Part shown: in pieces, positions 1 to 6,167 of the stretch
Numbering within the stretch: position 1 is the stretch's first letter
Layout: each line of letters opens with the position of its first letter
Origin: an uncultured bacterium
GTDB lineage: Bacteria; Cyanobacteriota; Vampirovibrionia; Gastranaerophilales; Gastranaerophilaceae
Length of the DNA: 13,435 nucleotides
Direction of reading: 5' to 3'
Assembly (NCBI GenBank): GCA_902489575.1
Contig: CABUAQ010000048.1
Location: forward strand, 1-13,435
Notes under the pieces: model-generated
Told to the model about the DNA's origin: nothing
Databases searched by the model: none
What the model saw: only the letters and a program-made list of their open reading frames with translations
Made by a program: the position numbers and the translations under genes

Positions 1-266
1 TGATCTTCTCCAACTCCGAGAATATAAGAAAGTTTGTAACCAGGAATGGAGCAACAAAAACCTCGAATAATTATATATATAGTTTTGGCAGGATAATATA
101 ATAATATTGAATTATTTTTTTGAGGTGTTCTTTTCTTATAAAAATATAAATCGCCTCTCCGGACAAGCCTTTTGTCCTGAACAAATTTAATAAGCTGTAA
201 TTTTAAAACCGATTCATCAATATTGCTTGCAATTATTAAAATATCATCAAAAGTGAATTTATCCAA
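1..266 (-). CDS. Small winged-helix-like ORF of transposon remnant, partial (runs off window)
   Basis: An open frame of 88 codons runs from a TTG at 266 to the window edge with no stop. It overlaps the stop of the upstream ATPase fragment by 8 bases (TTG inside TTGGATAA), an arrangement typical of translational coupling. There is no ATG or GTG in this frame, so TTG is the only likely start, and no clear ribosome binding site is visible. The first 45 residues (DKFTFDDILIIASNID..., then LVRRGDLYFYKK) look like helices followed by a two-strand wing, which suggests a winged-helix DNA-binding fold. The next part is hydrophobic and tyrosine-rich, and I do not recognise it. Its position directly after a MuB/TnsC-like gene suggests an accessory gene of the same element. 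It could also be a decayed frame. No function is assigned. Confidence 0.4.
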   Translation of the reverse strand, partial: MDKFTFDDILIIASNIDESVLKLQLIKFVQDKRLVRRGDLYFYKKRTPQKNNSILLYYPAKTIYIIIRGFCCSIPGYKLSYILGVGED

Positions 267-726
267 TCGTTTGCATAGCTTTAATATTCACATTGATATC
301 TGGTCTTGCATTTAATAATCCTTTCATTGTGTATTCATCTAATTCTTTAATTTGATTTGTTTTCATTAATTTTTCAATTTTATTGATAAGTTTAACTAAT
401 TGTCTGAATTGGTTTGTACGAGTCGCAAGGTACTCAATAGCATCATCTTTGAACTTTAAATCCGTTAATTCTGTGAAAATTTCTTTAATATCATCTGAAT
501 TAAATTTTTCAAATTTCAGCTTTTTGTAAATCCGATCCATTAAATGAGGATAACGTGCAAGTTTCTTATCTACTGTTCCCATTCCAACAAGAACCACAGG
601 ACAACCCGTTTTATCGTGTAAATCTCTTAGGGTTTCAATAATATTTTTATCAATTAAATAATCAATCTCATCAACAATAATTACTTTTGAATGTTCTCTT
701 AAAATATTTTCTATTGCACAACTGGA
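259..726 (-). pseudogene. Transposition helper AAA+ ATPase (MuB/TnsC-like), 5'-truncated remnant
   Basis: The frame reads from just after a TAG stop (727-729) to TAA at 259-261, giving about 155 residues. The first part contains a clear Walker B segment (VIIVDEIDYL), followed by LRDLHDKTGCPVVLVGMG, a sensor-like strand, and then a helical C-terminal region (RQLVKLINKIEKLMK). This order fits the C-terminal two thirds of ATP-dependent transposition helpers of the MuB/TnsC/IstB kind, which bind target DNA and activate a DDE transposase. The Walker A half is absent: the frame stops directly beside transposon-end repeats starting at 730, and nothing upstream before the tRNA could encode it. A GTG at 597 could start a shorter product without Walker B, but this is unlikely to be functional. 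I infer an internal deletion that removed the transposase gene and the 5' end of this gene. The exact family within the AAA+ helpers is uncertain. Confidence 0.65.
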
Positions 727-731
727 CTATA

Positions 732-756
732 CCAAAATAATCAAACTATCCGTACA
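732..756 (-). repeat. Transposon-end direct repeat, inner copy
   Basis: A 25-bp sequence that recurs at 842-866 with one mismatch (position 746 versus 856). On the minus strand it begins TGTACGGATA, which looks like a transposase binding site of a TGT...ACA-ended element. Mu and Tn7-type elements carry several such sites at each end. Confidence 0.7.
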
Positions 757-779
757 GTCCCCCAAAAGTCCATTTCGGC

Positions 780-797
780 AGTTTGATTTTTTTGGTA
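780..797 (+). repeat. Inverted partial copy of the transposon-end repeat
   Basis: These 18 bases are the reverse complement of 730-747 with 17 of 18 matches, separated by 32 bases. They could be a third transposase binding site in the opposite orientation, or the arm of a hairpin that forms in the element end. Confidence 0.55.
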
Positions 798-841
798 AAC
801 TTAATTTTCCGACCCAAAAACGCCCTCGCAGAGCGAACTGT

Positions 842-866
842 CCAAAATAATCAAAGTATCCGTACA
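842..866 (-). repeat. Transposon-end direct repeat, outer copy and probable element terminus
   Basis: Outer copy of the 25-bp repeat at 732-756 (24 of 25 identical). Read on the minus strand the element would begin TGTACGGATAC at 866. The first five flanking bases (867-871, aataa) could be a target-site duplication, but the other end of the element lies outside the window, so the exact boundary is inferred. Confidence 0.6.
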
Positions 867-890
867 AATAAAACCGGTCGTTAAATTACA

Positions 891-914
891 CCTTCTTACA
901 ATAAATTAAGAAGG
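891..914 (-). terminator. Hairpin downstream of tRNA-His, possible weak terminator
   Basis: ccttctta (891-898) pairs perfectly with taagaagg (907-914) across an 8-base loop. It lies 30 bases past the tRNA 3' end on the minus strand. Only a broken T-run follows, so a termination role is uncertain. Confidence 0.35.
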
Positions 915-943
915 GGTACACAAACGTGAACCCTTTTCTAAAA

Positions 944-1020
944 TGGGGCGGATGATGGGATTCGAACCCACGCATAAAGGAACCACAATCCTTGGTCTTA
1001 ACCACTTGACGACATCCGCC
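944..1020 (-). tRNA. tRNA-His (anticodon GTG)
   Basis: The minus strand folds into a full cloverleaf. The acceptor stem is GCGGATG/CATCCGC, with the extra 5' G(-1) opposite C73 that identifies histidine tRNAs. The anticodon stem AAGGA/TCCTT encloses the loop TTGTGGT with anticodon GTG, and the T-loop is TTCGAAT. The 3' CCA is encoded in the DNA (944-946 on the plus strand). G(-1) and C73 are the major identity elements for histidyl-tRNA synthetase. The gene stands alone between a transposon end and the rpaB terminator region. tRNA genes are frequent landing places for integrating elements, which fits the remnant 77 bp past its 3' end. Confidence 0.96.
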
Positions 1021-1036
1021 ATCTATCTATACCTCT

Positions 1037-1064
1037 ATACTAACATGAAAATATTTTTTGTCCA
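1037..1064 (-). promoter_or_regulatory. Putative promoter of tRNA-His
   Basis: On the minus strand TGGACA (1059-1064) is followed after 16 bases by TAGTAT (1037-1042). The predicted start near 1030 lies about 10 bases before the mature tRNA, which suits a short tRNA leader. Confidence 0.4.
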
Positions 1065-1069
1065 GTAAT

Positions 1070-1098
1070 AAAAAGCCCCGTTTAAAATAAGGCTTTTT
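1070..1098 (-). terminator. Hairpin with T-run between rpaB and tRNA-His
   Basis: aaaaagcc (1070-1077) pairs with ggcttttt (1091-1098). On the minus strand the stem ends in a T-run, giving a usable intrinsic terminator, and the plus strand also carries T5. A second terminator closes rpaB at 1229-1254, so this one would end any transcript starting in 1100-1229 or back up the first. I see no convincing gene in 1100-1228. Confidence 0.45.
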
Positions 1099-1228
1099 AA
1101 ATAAAATATTGTTATTATTTAACCTTGTAACAGAAATTTTTGTACACTGTTTTATCAACTTAGCTGCAATTTTATAACAGAGAGTATTTAACGGTTTATA
1201 ATCCCGATCGAAGACTCTTTTAAGCAAA

Positions 1229-1254
1229 TAAAAGGCCCTGTTTTCACAGAGCCT
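1229..1254 (-). terminator. Intrinsic terminator of rpaB
   Basis: aggccctgt (1233-1241) and acagagcct (1246-1254) form a 9-bp stem with a 4-base loop. The single imperfect pair is a G-U on the minus-strand RNA but a C-A clash on the plus strand, so the hairpin is built for minus transcription. A T-rich run follows (1229-1232 and beyond). It begins 15 bases after the rpaB stop. Confidence 0.75.
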
Positions 1255-1269
1255 TTTTACATTATTTAT

Positions 1270-2019
1270 TTAACTTATTCTTTGAAACATATAACCGATC
1301 CCTCGGGCTGTTAAGATTAATTCAGGATTGGCCGGATCTGTTTCTAATTTTGAACGCAACCTTGAAATATGGACATCAACCACACGGGTATCAATACGAT
1401 GGTCCGGTGGATAAGCCCATACATGCTGCAAAATCTCATTTCTTGAGAACGCTTGACCTGAATTATTAACCAACAATTCCAACAAGCTGAATTCCATACC
1501 TGTAAGTCTGATACGTTCATTTTTTCTATACACTTGACGTCTTGCTGTATCAATTTTAATATTACCTGTTGTAATAACATTCTTAGTTACTTTACCAGAT
1601 GGAGTAACCATTTCTCTGTTATTTGTTCTTCTCAAAACAGCTTTTACTCTTGCTTCAAGTTCTTTCGGGCTGAATGGCTTGATTACATAGTCATCAGCAC
1701 CCAATTCTAAACCGGTAATTCTTTCTGAAACATCACCTAAAGCTGTTAATATAATAATTGGAACATCAGAAGATCTTCTGATTTCTCTGGTTACACCATA
1801 ACCATCCATTTTAGGCATCATCACATCTAAGACAACCAAATCAGGATTATATTTATTAAACGCAGCCACAGCTTCTTCTCCGTCCTGCGCAGTATAAACA
1901 TCATAACCTGCCATTTTTAAACGAGTTTCCAAAATACGTCTGATACTAGCCTCATCATCAGCTAACAAAATACGTTGACGATCTTCCGTTTCATTAGGCA
2001 ATTCCAAGTTTTCTGTCAT
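1270..2019 (-). CDS. rpaB: OmpR/PhoB-type response regulator, RpaB orthologue
   Basis: A 249-aa two-domain response regulator. The receiver domain (about 15-130) has the acidic pair D21-D22, the phospho-acceptor D65 in LVVLDVMMP, the switch threonine T92 and K114 in VIKPFSPKE. The winged-helix DNA-binding domain (about 150-248) contains RLTGMEFSLLELLV and the segment DTRVVDVHISRLRSKL. Long stretches match cyanobacterial RpaB (Ycf27) as I remember it, including the linker-proximal LTALGDVSERITGLELGADDY. In Cyanobacteria RpaB is essential, is phosphorylated by the kinase NblS (Hik33), and controls high-light and photosystem genes by binding HLR1 direct repeats. No kinase gene is adjacent here. 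The ATG at 2019 is preceded by AAGGA at a good spacing, and translation from it gives the expected length. An HLR1-like site sits in the promoter, which suggests autoregulation. The orthology call is firm; the target genes in this organism are unknown. Confidence 0.92.
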   Translation of the reverse strand: MTENLELPNETEDRQRILLADDEASIRRILETRLKMAGYDVYTAQDGEEAVAAFNKYNPDLVVLDVMMPKMDGYGVTREIRRSSDVPIIILTALGDVSERITGLELGADDYVIKPFSPKELEARVKAVLRRTNNREMVTPSGKVTKNVITTGNIKIDTARRQVYRKNERIRLTGMEFSLLELLVNNSGQAFSRNEILQHVWAYPPDHRIDTRVVDVHISRLRSKLETDPANPELILTARGIGYMFQRIS

Positions 2020-2118
2020 AGTCTTTTCCTTACTTACTTTTACAAAATCTCATACAATAGTTCATAAACTCACGAAAAATATTACGATTTATTTATTTTT
2101 CTATAGTTTTATAACATT

Positions 2119-2147
2119 ATGTTACACTAATTTACAAAAAATTGCAA
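2119..2147 (-). promoter_or_regulatory. rpaB promoter
   Basis: On the minus strand TTGCAA (2142-2147) and TAACAT (2119-2124) are separated by exactly 17 bases. This gives a start near 2112 and a leader of about 90 bases before the ATG at 2019. Confidence 0.5.
2121..2138 (+). promoter_or_regulatory. HLR1-like RpaB binding site within the rpaB promoter
   Basis: GTTACACT-AA-TTTACAAA reads on the plus strand. The cyanobacterial HLR1 consensus is two 8-bp direct repeats (G/T)TTACA(A/T)(A/T) separated by 2 bp. The second half matches fully and the first half has one mismatch (C at 2127). The site lies between the -35 and -10 elements, where a bound regulator would block RNA polymerase, so negative autoregulation is the natural inference. 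Confidence 0.55.
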
Positions 2148-2174
2148 GCACGTATTTTGAATATTTTCATTTAT

Positions 2175-2450
2175 TTATTTCCATGGATATCCAATAGGAA
2201 TAGACCAATTATTTGCCATAATCACAGTTGAGCAATATGATCCAGGACCAAAGACACCACCTTTTGCATTTCTGTTACACTGGCCGGAAGTCCCGCCATT
2301 ACCGGGTTTCATAAAGTTATTTATATTTATTTTAGTATACCGGGTATAAACAGTAAGAATATTTTCATAAAATGAAAATGCAAAAACATCCCGCCCTAAA
2401 CGATTAGGTTTTGAAGCAGCATTCAAATTTAAAACTATCCTGCATTTTTA
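2175..2450 (-). pseudogene. C-terminal remnant of a pilin-like (prepilin/pseudopilin) protein
   Basis: An open stretch of about 90 codons from an in-frame TAA at 2448-2450 down to TAA at 2175. It contains no ATG near its start; a TTG at 2426 would give 83 residues. It reads NAASKPNRLGRDVFAF..., then a glycine-, serine- and cysteine-rich part with two cysteines (SGQCNRN, GSYCSTV), and ends WSIPIGYPWK. The KPNxLGRDxF motif followed by a Cys-bounded loop and an IxxGYPW-like end is characteristic of the globular C-terminus of type IV pilin-like proteins. The N-terminal methylation signal and hydrophobic helix that such proteins need for export and assembly are missing, and stops block the frame upstream. 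I therefore call it a gene fragment. A short secreted-domain gene is unlikely because it has no signal peptide. Confidence 0.5.
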
Positions 2451-2489
2451 ATGTAGAACCTCAGTATTTTTTCGAAAAAGACTGAAAAA

Positions 2490-3224
2490 TTATAGTTTAG
2501 CTTCAACAATTTTCTTAAACTTTTCTAAGTCTTCTTTGGTATCAATTCCAACAGGCACAAAAGCAACAACAGAGGTTTTTATTTTCATTCCGTTTTCCAA
2601 AGCTCTTAATTGTTCCAAACTTTCAGTTTTTTCTAACGGAGTTTGCAGCAAAGTTGTCATCATTTCTAGTGCTTTGCGTTTATATCCGTAAATACCTAAA
2701 TGACCATAAAAATCACCTTCATTAACATTACGCTCGAAAGGGATTTTAGAACGCGAAAAATAAAGTGCAAAACCTTTATTATCAACAACACACTTTACAA
2801 GATTCGGATTATTTATCTCATCTTCATCATTAAGAACTCTGATTAAAGTTGAAATATCTGCCAAATTATCTTCTTTCACGTTACGAATAACTGCATCAAT
2901 ACTTTCTGGCTCTATCAAAGGTTCATCGCCCTGCAAATTACACACATAAGAAATTTCAGGATGACGGGAAACAACTTCCATTATTCTATCTGACCCGCAT
3001 TTATGATCAACAGATGTCATTTCAACATCCCCGCCAAAAGATTTAACTTCATTAAAGATACGCTCATCATCAGTTGCAACAATAATCATATCCGCAAGTT
3101 TTGCAGCCTGAGCTTTTTCATAAACCCACTGAATAACACTTTTTCCTGCAACTTTTAATAACGGTTTGCCCTCAAGTCGTGAAGAACCATATCTTGCCGG
3201 TATTATTATAGCTGTTTTTGACAT
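2490..3224 (-). CDS. kdsB: 3-deoxy-manno-octulosonate cytidylyltransferase (CMP-Kdo synthetase)
   Basis: The enzyme activates Kdo with CTP to give CMP-Kdo for the lipopolysaccharide inner core, in the cytoplasm. The 244-aa length is normal for KdsB. The N-terminal nucleotide-binding signature PARYGSSRLEGKPL spans residues 9-22. A metal and sugar-binding segment NLQGDEP lies at 96-102, and FSRSKIPF (156-163) followed by HLGIYGY completes the family pattern. The ATG at 3224 has a strong AAGGAG site 9-10 bases upstream, and the gene starts 15 bases after prmA ends, so it is probably the last gene of the acc-prmA-kdsB transcript. Its presence implies an outer membrane with Kdo-containing lipid. 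No strong terminator follows, only an A/T-rich inverted repeat near 2465-2485. Confidence 0.93.
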   Translation of the reverse strand: MSKTAIIIPARYGSSRLEGKPLLKVAGKSVIQWVYEKAQAAKLADMIIVATDDERIFNEVKSFGGDVEMTSVDHKCGSDRIMEVVSRHPEISYVCNLQGDEPLIEPESIDAVIRNVKEDNLADISTLIRVLNDEDEINNPNLVKCVVDNKGFALYFSRSKIPFERNVNEGDFYGHLGIYGYKRKALEMMTTLLQTPLEKTESLEQLRALENGMKIKTSVVAFVPVGIDTKEDLEKFKKIVEAKL

Positions 3225-3239
3225 CTTACATAACTCCTT

Positions 3240-4163
3240 TTAATCAATTTTCTTAACAACAAACGAAGTCCACTGATCTTGCGAAATTTCTTCAACAAGC
3301 TCCAAACCAGCCTTTTCATAAGCATCAATAACCATTTGTTTTTTCTCATCTAGAATTCCGCTTAACGACATCAATGCACCTGTTTTCATGATATTTTTCA
3401 AATCATTCATAATCTCTGCCAGTACAAAATGCAAAATATTTGCACAAACAAAATCAAATTTTTCACTAATTTTATCAGCAGTACCAAGTTCAAACACAGC
3501 TTCAACATTGTTTTTCTTAGCATTTTCCCGAGCAACATCAATTACTGTTTCATCGTTATCGCAACCGTAAACAGAAGATGCCCCGAGCTTTTTAGCCAAA
3601 ATTGATAAAATACCTGAGCCCATACCGATATCAGCAACTTTATCACCTTGCTTCATATATTTTTCAAGGGCTTTCATACAAAGCTGCGTTGTTTGATGGG
3701 TTCCTGTACCAAACGCACACCCCGGCTCAAGCTTTATTATAACCTCCCAATCTTTAGGGGTGTAGTCAATCCAATCAGGAACAACAGCAATTTTTTCAGT
3801 AACATGTGTTACATCCCACTGCTCTTTCCATTTTTTAGACCAGTCTTCTGTTTCTTTTTCTTCAAGAACAAAGTCCCATGAGCCAAGTTCCTCATCACCA
3901 AGACCTCTTAGTAAAAATTCCTCTCTATGTAAATCTAAAACATTTTCTATATCATAAAGCAAATCTTCATACGAATCACCATACTCATTTTTTAAAAATA
4001 TCTTTAAAGTTCCTTCAGTTGTTGCAACCATTTCAAGGTCCTTGTATGTTTCTTCAGCCAGAACAACTCCCTCACAATCAAAATTATCAAAAAATATTTC
4101 CGCAATAATATCTTCCATAAGCGGATTAATTTTCAATTGTAATTCGTAATATTTATCAGCCAT
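3240..4163 (-). CDS. prmA: Ribosomal protein L11 methyltransferase
   Basis: An S-adenosylmethionine-dependent methyltransferase that trimethylates residues of ribosomal protein L11. The 307-aa product has the PrmA layout: an acidic, substrate-recognising N-terminal domain (1 to about 110), then LEPGCAFGTGTHQTT (145-159). This GTGTHxTT box is diagnostic for PrmA. The SAM-binding motif I DIGMGSGILSI is at 178-188, an acidic CDNDE strand is at 201-205, and ANIL (241-244) is in the catalytic motif IV position. The ATG at 4163 is preceded by AGGGGA. It lies 66 bp after accA and 15 bp before kdsB on the same strand. A hairpin in the accA-prmA gap may reduce readthrough. Identification is firm. Confidence 0.95.
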   Translation of the reverse strand: MADKYYELQLKINPLMEDIIAEIFFDNFDCEGVVLAEETYKDLEMVATTEGTLKIFLKNEYGDSYEDLLYDIENVLDLHREEFLLRGLGDEELGSWDFVLEEKETEDWSKKWKEQWDVTHVTEKIAVVPDWIDYTPKDWEVIIKLEPGCAFGTGTHQTTQLCMKALEKYMKQGDKVADIGMGSGILSILAKKLGASSVYGCDNDETVIDVARENAKKNNVEAVFELGTADKISEKFDFVCANILHFVLAEIMNDLKNIMKTGALMSLSGILDEKKQMVIDAYEKAGLELVEEISQDQWTSFVVKKID

Positions 4164-4181
4164 AAAATTCCCCTAAAGTTC

Positions 4182-4208
4182 AAAAGGTGAGAAGCATTCC
4201 CACCTTTT
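4182..4208 (-). terminator. Hairpin between accA and prmA, possible attenuating terminator
   Basis: aaaaggtg (4182-4189) pairs perfectly with cacctttt (4201-4208) around an 11-base loop. On the minus strand the stem ends in four Ts and then the prmA ribosome binding site, so it would terminate only partially. It may set the ratio of acc to prmA-kdsB expression. Confidence 0.4.
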
Positions 4209-4229
4209 ATTTACTAAATTAAAAACAAA

Positions 4230-5186
4230 TTATCCAACGATAAACGCACCCATTTTTCTAAACTTGTCATAACGCTGGTTCCTCAAATCTTCTGAAGACA
4301 TGCCGGAAAGTTCATCCAAAGCTTTTTTAATCGTAACTTTCATTTCCGAAGCCATTGCCTCATAATCAGTATGCGCACCACGAACAGGTTCTTTTATATC
4401 ACCATCAATTATGCCAAACTCCAACAAATGAGGTGCTGTAATTTTTAAAGCAGTAGCAGCTTCAAGATTTTTAGAAGCATCACGCCACAAAATAGAAGCA
4501 CAACCTTCCGGAGAAATTACAGTATAGTAAGCATGTTCAAGCATATAAACTTTATTAGCAACAGCAAGTCCCAAAGCCCCTCCGGAACAACCTTCACCTG
4601 AGATAATCGCAACAACAGGCACACCTAATTTTTGCATTTCACGAAGATTAGTTGCAATAGCAGCCCCTTGAGCGTGTTCCTCAGCACTAATGCCAGGGTA
4701 AGCTCCGGGAGTATCAATAATTGTCACAATCGGAATATTAAACTTGTTAGCATGTTTAAACAATCTGAGAGCCTTGCGATAACCTTCCGGCTGAGGCATC
4801 CCAAAATTATACTCTAAATTTTCTTTTGTAGATTTTCCTTTCATAGTTCCGATAATCATAATCGGCTTCCCGTCGAGTTTGGCAAGTCCGCCGACAATAG
4901 CTCTGTCATCCGTACCAACTCTATCTCCATGCATTTCAACAAAATCAGTACACATAAGACTAACATAATCCATAAAATTTGGACGTTCCGGATGACGGGC
5001 AATTTGCATTTTTTGTGTTGGATCAAGATTTGAGAACAATTCTTTCTTAAATTCTTCTGCTTCTTGTTCTAATATTTCAATATCTTTATTTAAATCCATA
5101 CCGGACTCTAAACTCATTTTTTTTAATTCCTCAATTTTTTCTTGAATTTCTAATATAGGTTTTTCAAATTCTAAAACTGTTGACAT
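4230..5186 (-). CDS. accA: Acetyl-CoA carboxylase carboxyltransferase subunit alpha
   Basis: Alpha subunit of the carboxyltransferase half of acetyl-CoA carboxylase. With AccD it transfers the carboxyl group from biotin on AccB to acetyl-CoA, the committed step of fatty-acid synthesis. The 318-aa length is standard. A coiled N-terminus (1-60) leads into DRAIVGGLAKLDGKP, then RKALRLFKHANKFNIPIVTIIDTPGAYP in separate conserved blocks, the oxyanion-loop segment GEGCSGGALG, and SPEGCASILWRD. The ATG at 5186 has AAGGAG about 8 bases upstream and only 11 bp separate it from the accD stop, so the two subunits are co-translated from one message. This adjacency favours balanced alpha2-beta2 assembly. 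Confidence 0.96.
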   Translation of the reverse strand: MSTVLEFEKPILEIQEKIEELKKMSLESGMDLNKDIEILEQEAEEFKKELFSNLDPTQKMQIARHPERPNFMDYVSLMCTDFVEMHGDRVGTDDRAIVGGLAKLDGKPIMIIGTMKGKSTKENLEYNFGMPQPEGYRKALRLFKHANKFNIPIVTIIDTPGAYPGISAEEHAQGAAIATNLREMQKLGVPVVAIISGEGCSGGALGLAVANKVYMLEHAYYTVISPEGCASILWRDASKNLEAATALKITAPHLLEFGIIDGDIKEPVRGAHTDYEAMASEMKVTIKKALDELSGMSSEDLRNQRYDKFRKMGAFIVG

Positions 5187-5197
5187 GTACCCACTCC

Positions 5198-6061
5198 TTA
5201 TTCATGCATAGCCAGAACATTAGATAAGGTTTCCCTTAGATTCTTACGGGAGGAAACGATATCAACCTGACCATACTTCATCAAATATTCGGCAGTCTGG
5301 AAGTCAGACGGCAGCTTTTGCCTGATAGTCTGTTCAATAACACGTCTTCCTGCAAAGCCAACTCTTGCCCCCTGTTCGGCGACAATGATATCACCTAATG
5401 TTCCAAAACTCGCAGTGACACCACCAAATGTCGGATCTGTAATCAGATTTATATATAGCAAACCGGCTTCATCAAGTCTTGCACAAGCACAAGAAGTTTT
5501 AGCCATTTGCATAAGGCTAAGTGCACTTTCCTGCATTCTGGCACCGCCGGATGATGTTATAACAAGCACAGGAAGGCGAAGCTCAATAGCTTTTTCTATA
5601 ATTCGTGTAACTTTTTCGCCAACCACACTGCCCATAGAACCACCCATAAAATCAAAATCCATAACTGCAGTTGCCAATTTATGCCCCTCTATAGAAGCAA
5701 TACCGGTGACTACCGCATCATTGAGGCCTGTTTTATCTTGTGCAGCTTTTAACCTGTCTTTGTATGATTCTGTATCAAAAAATTCCAACGGATCAGTAGG
5801 TTTTATATCCATAAACATTTCTTCAAAAGAACCTTCATCAAACAATTGCCTGATTCTAGTCCTTGCATTGACCCTGAAGTGATAATCGCATACAGGACAA
5901 ACCATGTTGTTATCCTCAATATCCTTTTTTAGCAGCTGAGAATCACAATGAACACACTTTGTCCATAAATCAGGATTAGCCTCAATTTCAACTCTTGCTT
6001 CAAGTGCTCTGCGTTGAATTTGTGCTTCCTTACGTTTTTCAAACCAATCTTGAACTGTCAT
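5198..6061 (-). CDS. accD: Acetyl-CoA carboxylase carboxyltransferase subunit beta
   Basis: Beta subunit partner of AccA in malonyl-CoA production. The 287-aa product carries the N-terminal four-cysteine zinc ribbon C36-x2-C39 ... C55-x2-C58. This ribbon is typical of bacterial and plastid AccD and in E. coli contributes to mRNA and DNA binding. The crotonase-type domain follows, with FMGGSMGSVVGEKV, SSGGARMQE, LITDPTFGGVTASF and GFAGRRVIEQT. The start codon ATG at 6061 follows a modest AAAGGT site. A promoter-like pair at 6114-6141 lies about 50 bases upstream, making accD the likely first gene of the accD-accA-prmA-kdsB unit, although readthrough from the metalloprotease gene is possible. 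Confidence 0.96.
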   Translation of the reverse strand: MTVQDWFEKRKEAQIQRRALEARVEIEANPDLWTKCVHCDSQLLKKDIEDNNMVCPVCDYHFRVNARTRIRQLFDEGSFEEMFMDIKPTDPLEFFDTESYKDRLKAAQDKTGLNDAVVTGIASIEGHKLATAVMDFDFMGGSMGSVVGEKVTRIIEKAIELRLPVLVITSSGGARMQESALSLMQMAKTSCACARLDEAGLLYINLITDPTFGGVTASFGTLGDIIVAEQGARVGFAGRRVIEQTIRQKLPSDFQTAEYLMKYGQVDIVSSRKNLRETLSNVLAMHE

Positions 6062-6113
6062 ATAATATACCTTTTATATCCCTATCAGATAAAACTACTA
6101 ATCTAACAAAATT

Positions 6114-6141
6114 ATTATACATAAAAAAGAAACAATAGCAA
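6114..6141 (-). promoter_or_regulatory. Putative promoter of the accD-accA-prmA-kdsB unit
   Basis: On the minus strand TTGCTA (6136-6141), a 16-base spacer and a perfect TATAAT (6114-6119). The predicted start near 6107 leaves a leader of about 46 bases before accD. Confidence 0.55.
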
Positions 6142-6167
6142 AAAGGGTAAACAAATTTTACAATTAG

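Larger units (their letters stand above)
730..866. mobile_element. Terminal region of a Mu/Tn7-type transposable element
   Basis: About 137 bp hold two direct and one inverted copy of a transposase-binding-like repeat, with a small GC-rich hairpin (tcgc...gcga near 825-836) between the outer sites. The region abuts the truncated helper ATPase on one side and ordinary chromosome with tRNA-His on the other. The spaced, multi-site end architecture is seen directly. Assignment to a Mu/Tn7-like element rests on the neighbouring ATPase and is inference. The rest of the element would extend left beyond position 1. Confidence 0.55.

Noticed and set aside
886..903. TTACA repeated with a 10-base period downstream of tRNA-His (HLR1-like)
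   Set aside because: Four of the flanking consensus positions fail, and the sequence is better explained as one arm and the loop of the 891-914 hairpin.
1027..1227. 66-codon open frame on the minus strand between rpaB and tRNA-His
   Set aside because: It spans the terminator hairpin at 1070-1098 and the tRNA promoter, has no ribosome binding site and has an unconvincing composition.
2029..2046. A further HLR1-like repeat CTTACTTACTTTTACAAA in the rpaB leader
   Set aside because: The second half fits, but the first half deviates at two positions, and the TTAC pattern repeats at other spacings, as expected in AT-rich leader sequence.
5385..5882. 165-codon open frame on the plus strand inside accD
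   Set aside because: It is a shadow of accD in the opposite strand with no ribosome site; accD is certain from its motifs.
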